A stretch of 39,423 bases of DNA from CAG-217 sp963605415. Lineage in GTDB: Bacteria; Bacillota; Clostridia; Oscillospirales; Acutalibacteraceae. Under the pieces are notes generated by a model, which saw only the letters and a program-made list of their open reading frames with translations, had not been told where the DNA came from and ran no database searches. Both the position numbers and the translations under genes were made by a program. Below are positions 23,637-30,480 of the stretch, one piece after another; the stretch's first letter is position 1, and the number at the start of each line of letters is the position of its first letter. The stretch covers positions 1 to 39,423 of the forward strand of contig CAVCUL010000018.1 in NCBI GenBank assembly GCA_963605415.1. The letters run 5' to 3'.

Positions 23637-25199
23637 TTATTTTTCTCCTTTTGCTTTGCGTTCTTCATTGAGTTTCAGCTCATAATGGGTATCGCCGCAG
23701 AAAAACAGGCGACGGGGCTTTTGCCGCTGAAAATAGCCGGGCTCTGCCACACTGTCCACTGCATAGCCGATCCCCAAGGCGTCCAGGGTGGGCTTAAAGC
23801 CCGCCAGCCGCTCCTTGAAGTCCGCATAATTTTTCCTCTCTTCGGCCGACCAGGCAACCTCTGCCAGCGCCTGCATACGGGGGTATACATTCAGCTCCAA
23901 TTTCGGGCGCTTATCGATCCACTCGGTCCACACCTCAGCTTCCACGCCCAGCACATGGGCATAGGCACGGGATGGAATATGGTAACGGCCCGGGTCAAAA
24001 TCGTATGTATAGCTCAGCGGGTACTGCCCGTAGGTCATATCAAAGTAAAAGCTGCGGTGATTGCTCAGGATCACATCGCCGCCGCGGGCAATGTGGCGCT
24101 CCACATGCTTATCCCGCTTGGGGGTCCAGTATTGACCGATCACAGAGGGATCCAGATTGTCGGCGGCCAAAATCTCGTTCCAGCCGATCAATCGCTTACC
24201 CTTCTGCTTTACATACTCCAGCACCCGATTGTTGAACCAGCCTTGCAGCTGTTCCACATCATTCAGGTGCAGTTCCTGCATCTTAGCCCGGCAGTGGGGG
24301 CATTTCTTCCACTCATCCTTAGGCGCCTCGTCGCCGCCAATATGGAAATAGGGTGCGTCAAACAGCGCACATACCTCGTCGATCACATCAAAAATAAACT
24401 GAAAGGTGCTTTCCTTACCCATACAGGCAGAGCGATTCCAGTCCAGCACCCCTTGCAGGGTGGGCACACGACCGCCAAAGTAGCCGGGCACCGGTCGCTC
24501 CAGCTCCCGACAGGCCAGCCAGGGATAGGCCGCCTCTGCCGCTGCAAAGTGGGCAGGCATGTCAATCTCCGGCACCACCATTATGCCCCGAGCCTTGGCA
24601 TAGGCCACAATTTCCCGAATATCCTCCTGGGTGTAGAAACCCTCATAAGGCTCGTTGATCATTTTGGAGGTATGCCAACCGCCCACCTGCGTACCGGACC
24701 GTTTAGAGCCGATCTCTGTTAAGCGGGGATACTTCTTGATCTCAATGCGCCAGCCTTGATCGTCCGTCAAGTGCCAGTGGAATACATTGAGCTTCATCAT
24801 AAAGAGCATATCCAGCAGCCGCTTAACCTCTTCCTTGCCGAAGAAATGGCGGCTTTCGTCCAGGCTCATGCCGCGCCAGCCCCAACGGGGTGCGTCATGA
24901 ATGCTGCAGCAGGGCACCGCGCGCCCGCCGGCATCATAATCCGCCAAAATACGCAGGGATTGCAGCGCATAATACGCCCCAATGGGCGTGGCGGCGGTAA
25001 TGTGCACCTTCTCCGGGGTCACATTCAAAGTATAGGCTTCCTTTTGCAGCGCCGGATTGTGGGTAACTACAATGCGGGCCTCCCGGGTAGTGGTGCGCAC
25101 CAATGGAATGCGCAGCTCGCTCTTCACCTTTTCGCCGTCCTGCAGGGTAAAAGTGCCGTCCAGTGCCTGATACGCGCGGGGATTGGGAATTAAATGCAT
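23637..25199 (-). CDS. GH20 beta-N-acetylhexosaminidase
   Basis: This 520-residue enzyme has an N-terminal GH20b alpha/beta domain (about 1-100) and a GH20 TIM barrel. The diagnostic pair is Asp290-Glu291 in FHIGGDEAPK, used for substrate-assisted hydrolysis of terminal GlcNAc or GalNAc. MSLDESRHFF, HWHLTDDQGWR and VVPEIDMPAH are also family hallmarks. There is no signal peptide from the ATG at 25199, which follows a GGAG site, so it probably works in the cytoplasm on imported mucin or peptidoglycan fragments. It is the first gene of an operon with two peptidases and two membrane proteins, which together suit breakdown of glycopeptides. Confidence 0.93.
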   Translation of the reverse strand: MHLIPNPRAYQALDGTFTLQDGEKVKSELRIPLVRTTTREARIVVTHNPALQKEAYTLNVTPEKVHITAATPIGAYYALQSLRILADYDAGGRAVPCCSIHDAPRWGWRGMSLDESRHFFGKEEVKRLLDMLFMMKLNVFHWHLTDDQGWRIEIKKYPRLTEIGSKRSGTQVGGWHTSKMINEPYEGFYTQEDIREIVAYAKARGIMVVPEIDMPAHFAAAEAAYPWLACRELERPVPGYFGGRVPTLQGVLDWNRSACMGKESTFQFIFDVIDEVCALFDAPYFHIGGDEAPKDEWKKCPHCRAKMQELHLNDVEQLQGWFNNRVLEYVKQKGKRLIGWNEILAADNLDPSVIGQYWTPKRDKHVERHIARGGDVILSNHRSFYFDMTYGQYPLSYTYDFDPGRYHIPSRAYAHVLGVEAEVWTEWIDKRPKLELNVYPRMQALAEVAWSAEERKNYADFKERLAGFKPTLDALGIGYAVDSVAEPGYFQRQKPRRLFFCGDTHYELKLNEERKAKGEK

Positions 25200-25291
25200 A
25201 CTTATTCTCCGTTTCTGAAACCGCGACCGGGTGCAGTGCACCGGGCCGGGTGAAGGGTGGAACAAAATGTGTGCCTTTATATACGCTGTCT

Positions 25292-25320
25292 ATTTTATCA
25301 TATTTTCCATCGATTGTAAA
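25292..25320 (-). promoter_or_regulatory. Promoter of the GH20-peptidase operon
   Basis: On the minus strand TTTACA (25320-25315), 17 bases and TAAAAT (25297-25292). The -35 overlaps AGCGTTTACAA, which matches the right two thirds of a catabolite-response (cre) element, but the left part does not fit, so CcpA control is only possible. Confidence 0.65.
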
Positions 25321-25430
25321 CGCTTTGCCCCATGTAAATTATGAATTTTCTGCTCGACAATTTTTTCTCTTTTATCGCATAAGCGACCAATCCGTTCGGT
25401 TCTGACCGACGATGCAGTGCCCGTCTGAAG

Positions 25431-25459
25431 TTGCATTTTTCTCCGCTTTGTGGTATGGT
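25431..25459 (+). promoter_or_regulatory. Promoter of the 54-residue gene
   Basis: TTGCAT (25431-25436), a 17-base spacer and TATGGT (25454-25459) precede an AAGGAGG at 25469-25475 and the ATG at 25483. Confidence 0.55.
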
Positions 25460-25482
25460 AAGGTTGAGAAGGAGGTCTTAGA

Positions 25483-25647
25483 ATGAAAAAGCAAAAAGAT
25501 ACCCAACCGGCACCGGAGGAATGGGAGCTGACGCTGACCCTGGAGCCGGAAGAAGAAACAACCCAGACGGCAAACGGCAGCGCCCTCAGTGACCAGGACA
25601 TTTTGATGTTTGGCTACCTGAGTGACCGCCTGGGCGGTAAAAAATAA
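25483..25647 (+). CDS. Small acidic protein of unknown function beside the CRISPR array
   Basis: The gene encodes 54 residues, starting MKKQKDTQPAPEEWELTLTL and ending GYLSDRLGGKK. It is highly acidic in the middle (LEPEEETT) with a Leu/Asp-rich helix near the end (LSDQDILMFGYLSDRL). A full AGGAGG 7 bases before ATG, a promoter, and a strong hairpin right after the stop argue that it is real. There is no membrane segment or known motif. It runs toward the CRISPR array from the far end and is separated from it by the hairpin at 25674-25725, so it is not part of the cas operon. The function is unknown. Confidence 0.65.
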   Translation: MKKQKDTQPAPEEWELTLTLEPEEETTQTANGSALSDQDILMFGYLSDRLGGKK

Positions 25648-25673
25648 AATCCTCGTCCTTTTTATGGGGCATG

Positions 25674-25725
25674 TATACGGCAATCGGCCGGGCTGAAACT
25701 GTTCAACCCGGCCGATTGCCGTATA
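25674..25725. terminator. 24-bp hairpin between the small gene and the CRISPR array
   Basis: Arms at 25674-25697 and 25702-25725 pair at 23 of 24 positions around a 4-base loop (left arm starts TATACGGCAATCGGCCGGG). It is placed to end both the plus-strand small gene and the minus-strand pre-crRNA. The T run on each side is short, but the stem is unusually long. Confidence 0.75.
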
Positions 25726-25740
25726 AAATTATTTATCTCT

Positions 25741-26003
25741 TCGCGCTGTTGCGCCTAATTTACACCATTCTCAAATCACGACTAAAGTGGCGCGCTTGCT
25801 ATCTCCGCAGTAGAACACTAAACTTTTAATGCCTATGTTTTGCCACCTTATGGATTTACACTACTCTCAAACATAAACCTGGAACATGCTTTCGTCGCAG
25901 AGTTTTGCCACCTTATGGATTTACACTACTCTCAAACATATCGGGGTTAAAAGGCTCCAAACGGCCTGTTTTGCCACCTTATGGATTTACACTACTCTCA
26001 AAC
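25741..26003 (-). CRISPR. Type II-A CRISPR array, three intact repeats plus one decayed
   Basis: Three identical 36-base repeats lie at 25968-26003, 25902-25937 and 25837-25872. On the transcribed minus strand the repeat begins GTTTGAGAGTAGTGTAAATC and ends AAGGTGGCAAAAC, the II-A style. Spacers are 30 bases (25938-25967) and 29 bases (25873-25901). The region 25777-25836 (60 bases) separates the third repeat from a degenerate terminal copy at about 25741-25776, in which roughly half the repeat (TTTGAGAATGGTGTAAAT) still matches. Decay at the leader-distal end is usual. The leader is on the high-coordinate side, next to csn2. I found no spacer match within the window by eye. Confidence 0.95.
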
Positions 26004-26090
26004 CTCAAAAATAAACTGCGCCCACTATCCAGCGCAGGGCAAATCCATAAGACCTAATGCCATCATACTATAACAAAGAAGAATTGTCAA
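26004..26090 (-). promoter_or_regulatory. CRISPR leader with promoter, anchoring motif and repeat-complementary segment
   Basis: On the minus strand a perfect -35 TTGACA (26090-26085), a 17-base spacer and TATGAT (26067-26062) form the array promoter, overlapping the end of csn2; transcription should begin near 26055. The first bases of the leader RNA contain CUUAUGGAUUU (26051-26041), which is exactly complementary to AAAUCCAUAAG of the repeat; G-U pairs extend the match. A CTGCGC/GCGCAG hairpin (26037-26016) lies between. The leader ends TTTTGAG against the repeat, 6 of 7 bases of the ATTTGAG anchoring motif that guides II-A spacer insertion. Confidence 0.85.
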
Positions 26091-26748
26091 GGGTACACAG
26101 ATCCCGATCCAGTACATAGAGTTTGGCGCGCACATCTATGCACGCCGGCGCCCGGCATTCCAAATCTAAAATCTGAATTTGGTGCAGAGACAGCGTATGC
26201 AGCAGCCGGTGCACCTCCTCCGGCTCAAAATACAAATATAAATTGGGCATAACAAAAATGCGCACCTTCAGGTACTGCGCAGCTAAAATTAAAAACCGCG
26301 CCAGGCGCTCGGCTGCAGCGCTCTCTTCCCGGCGTAGCTGAAACTGCAAAAACTTTATAATCGCGCCCGCCTCCAAATCATCCTGATAGGCTACATCATA
26401 ATCAAACCGGGCGCTAAGCGCGTCGCCCAATTGCAGCAAGTCCTGCCGCACTGCAACCAGCAGATCTGTCAATTCCGTATTTAACAACTGTTCCATGGCA
26501 CCCGAGATCCGATTGACCAGCTTTTTTGTGTCTGCGTCCGGCTGCAAAGGATTGGCGATATATAGCCCCTGCTTGGCAAAGGCAAACGGCTTCCACGCCT
26601 GAGAAAAGGTCAATACTTCATCTGCGCGATCCTCTAAAAAGGCGTTGAGCACCCGGCGAAAAACCGTTTTATTCTCCAGTGCCAGAACTACGGCCGCTTG
26701 ATTTTCAAAAGCCAATGGCTCCGGAAAATAATCTAAAGCGATCCTCAT
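26068..26748 (-). CDS. csn2: CRISPR-associated protein Csn2
   Basis: This 226-residue subtype II-A adaptation protein forms a tetrameric ring on DNA ends and helps Cas9, Cas1 and Cas2 to acquire spacers. Features fitting Csn2 are the N-terminal MRIALDYFPEPLAFENQAAVV, the FLILAAQYLKVRIFVMPNLYLYFE stretch (quoted in parts) in the core, and the EEVHRLLHTLSLHQIQILDLE segment before the C-terminus. Its length equals that of the classical (about 220-residue) Csn2 group. The ATG overlaps the cas2 stop by 4 bases, and the array promoter overlaps its 3' end. It is the last cas gene and makes this locus II-A. Confidence 0.9.
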   Translation of the reverse strand: MRIALDYFPEPLAFENQAAVVLALENKTVFRRVLNAFLEDRADEVLTFSQAWKPFAFAKQGLYIANPLQPDADTKKLVNRISGAMEQLLNTELTDLLVAVRQDLLQLGDALSARFDYDVAYQDDLEAGAIIKFLQFQLRREESAAAERLARFLILAAQYLKVRIFVMPNLYLYFEPEEVHRLLHTLSLHQIQILDLECRAPACIDVRAKLYVLDRDLCTLDNSSLL

Positions 26749-27065
26749 AAAATCAGCAACCTTTCGTCCGTAGCCACCACATTGCTATCGTTGCAGCCCA
26801 CCACCAACTCCATTTTTGCGTACTGCTTCTCCGTTACAGTCAAGATCTGCACCACGCCGGCCGGGGGTTTACACTTGCGCACCCCGGCACAAATGCCCGC
26901 TGCGTTATTCTGGTTCAAAGCAATCTTAGAATACACCGACTGCTGCATCATCACAAAGCCGCTTTTAATCAGTTTCTTGCGAAAGCGGGCATACTCTCGC
27001 CGGTCCCGGGCGGTCTTCACCGGCAAATCAAAAAACACAATGACACGCATAAATCTATAACTCAT
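26745..27065 (-). CDS. cas2: CRISPR-associated endoribonuclease-fold protein Cas2
   Basis: This 106-residue ferredoxin-fold protein bridges two Cas1 dimers in the spacer integrase. VIVFFDLPVKTARDRREYARFRKKL (read in parts) gives the first strand with the conserved Asp (FFDLP), and SGFVMMQQSVYSKI and VVQILTVTEKQYAKM are typical Cas2 segments. The start at 27065 overlaps the end of cas1 by 11 bases; the N-terminus MSYRFMR resembles that of other II-A Cas2 proteins, which supports it over the ATG at 27050. Its stop codon is TGA, read as a true stop. Confidence 0.93.
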   Translation of the reverse strand: MSYRFMRVIVFFDLPVKTARDRREYARFRKKLIKSGFVMMQQSVYSKIALNQNNAAGICAGVRKCKPPAGVVQILTVTEKQYAKMELVVGCNDSNVVATDERLLIL

Positions 27066-27936
27066 ACACAGCTACCGGAAAATGAATTTCTGCCACATCC
27101 TGGGCAGCCAAGGCACGGAACACACTGGCTGCATACAGACGAACGGCATTGAGCACCGTTTGCGCCCGGCCGTCCAACTGCACCTCTTGATTTAAGACAG
27201 ATAAAACGGCTACCTTCTCCGCCCTTTCAAACTGCTTGGGTGCTAACTTATGTACACAGGCATCTACCAACGGACGGAAAGGCTCCATTAGATCACAGCT
27301 TAAATTATAAGTATTAAACATATTGTCATGGAACAAGCCAAGCTGGGTCAAATACCCGGCAGCCACCACCTCGCGATTAAAGCAGGATAAAATCAAGCTA
27401 TACCCATAATTTAATGCCGCATTGGTGGGGCAGTCGTCACTGCGGCTGAAATGGGGACCGAAGAGCGCATTAAAATACACCTTGGCCGCATGGCCCTCTC
27501 GATTGGTCCGGTCCCCAAACTCCAGCTCATCCAAATACTGGCACAGTTGGTCTGCCCGTGGAGATTGGGCCGCCCTAAGCACCAACATTTGGTTCTTGAT
27601 TTTTTCACCCACAATGGCGGTCCAAACCAGCTGCTTGGCGTCCCGGGTCCAGCTCAGCTGATCCTTGAGCTTTTGGCTGCAGTCGTGGCAGCCGTAATAG
27701 GCGGTCAGTTCACCGCAGGGACTGCGTTTTTCATCACAGAAAATCACCTTGATCTTATGCTGTAACAGCTGGCTCAGCAAGGCGGTGGTGATCGCGCAGG
27801 CGGTATTCTCGATCAAGAGCACCGAAATGTCACTAAGGTGCACCTTGGTGGTGCTCTCTGCATCCCGCACCACCAGGTACTCCATACTGTATTCCAACTT
27901 GGCGGACTTGGTCACCACCACAACGCGCCAACTCAT
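27055..27936 (-). CDS. cas1: CRISPR-associated integrase Cas1 (type II)
   Basis: This 293-residue metal-dependent integrase inserts new spacers at the leader-repeat junction. The N-terminal beta domain begins MSWRVVVVTKSAKLEYS; the helical catalytic domain shows Glu in NREGHAAKVYFNALFG, His in QLGLFHDNMFN and Glu in CDLMEPFRPLVD, the conserved E-H-E set. Length and sequence fit type II Cas1. It starts 12 bases after the cas9 stop and is followed by overlapping cas2. It appears fully intact, so adaptation genes have not decayed. Confidence 0.95.
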   Translation of the reverse strand: MSWRVVVVTKSAKLEYSMEYLVVRDAESTTKVHLSDISVLLIENTACAITTALLSQLLQHKIKVIFCDEKRSPCGELTAYYGCHDCSQKLKDQLSWTRDAKQLVWTAIVGEKIKNQMLVLRAAQSPRADQLCQYLDELEFGDRTNREGHAAKVYFNALFGPHFSRSDDCPTNAALNYGYSLILSCFNREVVAAGYLTQLGLFHDNMFNTYNLSCDLMEPFRPLVDACVHKLAPKQFERAEKVAVLSVLNQEVQLDGRAQTVLNAVRLYAASVFRALAAQDVAEIHFPVAVYEL

Positions 27937-27948
27937 GGCAAGCCCTCC

Positions 27949-30468
27949 TTACGGCAGCAGTTCTATTTGCTGCTCAAACAAGCCGGTAATGGATTGGTGA
28001 ATGAGTTTGACTGAATCAACGCTTTTGATATCAGAAATCTTACTATTTGTTGTAACAATACCAGCCTTGCCTGCCAAGCCAATCTTAGTTAAATCTCCAG
28101 ACATCACATTGGCATGCAAAATTTTCAACATTTCAGACAATACAACACATTGATCTTCTGCTGGTAAAGCTATAAACCTTTCTGCTTTACCGCTAATTTT
28201 TTCGCCTATACTGCCAAAACGCAGACTTAAAATGGACTGATTCATTTTATCTACCAAAGCATTAAACAGCGCTATATTCTCCTCGGCAGAAATGCCATCA
28301 TACTTATTCAACGGACGGTCCTTGTTCTGGCTCAAATACTTGGTAATGTTACGCACATATTTTTCATGCTCATAACTAAACACCAGTTGCATAGCCGGCT
28401 TATATACCAGTGTTGATCCTCCCCCGCTTTTACTGCTCAAATGCATCCGAAAGCCATCAAAAGACAAGCAGGCATTATACTTGATACACGGGATCAGCAC
28501 TTTCGCCGGAACGCCTACATAACTGCTTACATACCCATCTGGATCAGCCAAATAAGCCTTTTCCGTTACCGCATCAATGGGCACCAACTGGCGCACCTCT
28601 TTGCCCTTTTTGTCCAAATAAGAAACCAGAGCAAAATATTTGGACATAGCCCTGTTATATGCGCCGTACTTGGCCATATCGCTCTTAGGTCCATCCTGCT
28701 TTAGCGGAATTTGGCCCTTGCCTTTCTTCACTGGCATCTGGTCAAACAGACCGCCGTGCTGGCAAAACGCATACCGGGTATAGCGAATATTGTTCTTAGC
28801 CATCATTTGCTTTACGATCTCCAGGCTCTTGGCTTGTGTTTTCTGAAGTTCGCCGTCCTCTGCCACCCAGGCGCCGGGAATATCCCACTGAAACATGGCA
28901 TTCATACTGTAGCTCCGGGGACCGTTCTCCTGCAAGCCACGAATAAAATTGCGCAGATTGTGGGTGCACCGTACATTGTACACATTGCCCACCACCACAT
29001 TTAAGTACGCGTCCTTGGCGTGGTGGAAGTCGTTGACCTCACGGCACTTAAGCATGTCATAGGTATGGCGAAAATCGGAAGCCAGCGCAGCCTTTACATA
29101 CACGATCTCCGTCTGCGCTTTGTCATACAGCTGTTCCATAATTTGGGCAACCGCCTTGGTGGACTGTCGGGTCTCTACCAGCTGACGGGAGATAAAGGCA
29201 CCCAGTTCTTCATCAGTCAACGGCGTGGTACGGATCAGGCGTTGATATTTGACTTTGCTGATCAGGCCTTTAGACATAAGCAACTGCCAAAAGCCGTGCA
29301 TTTTGGCCTGTGTTTCCCGATCCAGAGGGTACACATCCGTTTTCTTTGCATTGTCCACCTTCTTCACCAACACCCGGTTGTTCAGGCTGTCGTCCTTTAC
29401 CTTGGAGCGGGGGAAAATATGGTCAATATCATAAACATTGCCATTCAGCAGACTGTTCAGGTCAATATGCTCACCGGTGTACATACACAGACCCATTTGG
29501 GTATAGTACAGATACAGCTTATCGCTGCGCAGTCTGTCCTCCTCGGTCCCCTCCAGCTGAGCATACAGGTCTGCATATTCCTTTTTGCAGCTTTGGTACA
29601 GCTCCAACAGTTGGGCTTTTCTGGACTTTTTGCGCTCTTTCTTTTCTGCTCCTCGAGCCACCTCAATAAAAATCTTCTTGGGCGGGCATTTTTGGATTTT
29701 TTCGATCTCGCGAGCGATCAGCAGCGACTGGTAGATCGGCCGCTTTACCTTAGGCGAAACATACAACTTCTCCACCATTTGGCGCAGAGATTTGTCCTGC
29801 TCAAACTGATTACATGCCGCCACCTGCTCCCCGAATGTGGGCACATAGTCCTCGCTATACAGCAGCTGCATTAGGTTCAGGTTGGTATCCCACAACGCGG
29901 AGATGATATTGGTCACCTCGCCGGTATCCTTACATGTGCACTCCACCTGGGTCAGGAATTCCCGAGACAGGCGGCTCCAGCCGGTGTACTTCAGGCGGGA
30001 TAGTTTGCCCCGCTCTGTTTCTGTCAGTCGATGGCCAAACAGATCCCGCAGCCGCTTTTTCAGCAGCTTTTTGTCATCGCCAAAGATGGTAATTAAGCGT
30101 ACAACCTCTTCCTTTTCATCATAGGTGAAATCATAAGGCGCCAGATCCTGCCACGGTTTTAAGTTGGCCTTAAAGTTTTCATCAAAGCCGCCCATCACTT
30201 CATAGGCAATGCCCCGGGACTGCAAATAGTTTTTCAGCCCCTTGCCGGTGACTTTACCGCGCTTTTCAAACAGATCCCGGTAGATCTCCTGTTTTAACTG
30301 CACTTCAACGCGCTGACCGTCCAGGGTCAAATTATTCAGTTCGTTAAGCACCATAAACTTGGTGTACAGCAAAGAATACTTGGGGATCACATCCTTGTCG
30401 GGCAAGTAGGTACACTTGCTGGTCAATTTTTCAATAAACGCCTCTGCGCTGCGGTCCACATCCACCAC
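27949..30468 (-). CDS. cas9: Cas9 C-terminal fragment (REC remainder, RuvC-II, HNH, RuvC-III, PAM-interacting)
   Basis: This is the 839-codon frame after the TGA, counted from the first GTG, 12 bases beyond the stop. It carries the rest of REC, both remaining RuvC motifs, HNH and the C-terminal PAM-interacting region. No Shine-Dalgarno site precedes the GTG codons at 30468 or 30465 or the first in-frame ATG (30354), so independent translation would need reinitiation after the TGA or readthrough. Expression is doubtful. Confidence 0.5.
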   Translation of the reverse strand: MVDVDRSAEAFIEKLTSKCTYLPDKDVIPKYSLLYTKFMVLNELNNLTLDGQRVEVQLKQEIYRDLFEKRGKVTGKGLKNYLQSRGIAYEVMGGFDENFKANLKPWQDLAPYDFTYDEKEEVVRLITIFGDDKKLLKKRLRDLFGHRLTETERGKLSRLKYTGWSRLSREFLTQVECTCKDTGEVTNIISALWDTNLNLMQLLYSEDYVPTFGEQVAACNQFEQDKSLRQMVEKLYVSPKVKRPIYQSLLIAREIEKIQKCPPKKIFIEVARGAEKKERKKSRKAQLLELYQSCKKEYADLYAQLEGTEEDRLRSDKLYLYYTQMGLCMYTGEHIDLNSLLNGNVYDIDHIFPRSKVKDDSLNNRVLVKKVDNAKKTDVYPLDRETQAKMHGFWQLLMSKGLISKVKYQRLIRTTPLTDEELGAFISRQLVETRQSTKAVAQIMEQLYDKAQTEIVYVKAALASDFRHTYDMLKCREVNDFHHAKDAYLNVVVGNVYNVRCTHNLRNFIRGLQENGPRSYSMNAMFQWDIPGAWVAEDGELQKTQAKSLEIVKQMMAKNNIRYTRYAFCQHGGLFDQMPVKKGKGQIPLKQDGPKSDMAKYGAYNRAMSKYFALVSYLDKKGKEVRQLVPIDAVTEKAYLADPDGYVSSYVGVPAKVLIPCIKYNACLSFDGFRMHLSSKSGGGSTLVYKPAMQLVFSYEHEKYVRNITKYLSQNKDRPLNKYDGISAEENIALFNALVDKMNQSILSLRFGSIGEKISGKAERFIALPAEDQCVVLSEMLKILHANVMSGDLTKIGLAGKAGIVTTNSKISDIKSVDSVKLIHQSITGLFEQQIELLP

Positions 30469-30480
30469 CTGGTCAAAATT

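Noticed and set aside
25305..25325. A CcpA (cre) site at the GH20 promoter
   Set aside because: Only the right part (AGCGTTTACAA) fits; the left TGNNA half does not, so it was not listed as a separate feature.
25483..25647. Calling the 54-residue protein an anti-CRISPR
   Set aside because: There is no prophage context, no helix-turn-helix partner and no known motif; position beside the array is not enough.
25771..25806. A fourth repeat exactly one unit (66 bases) beyond the third
   Set aside because: The sequence there does not resemble the repeat; the only recognisable decayed copy ends at about 25776.
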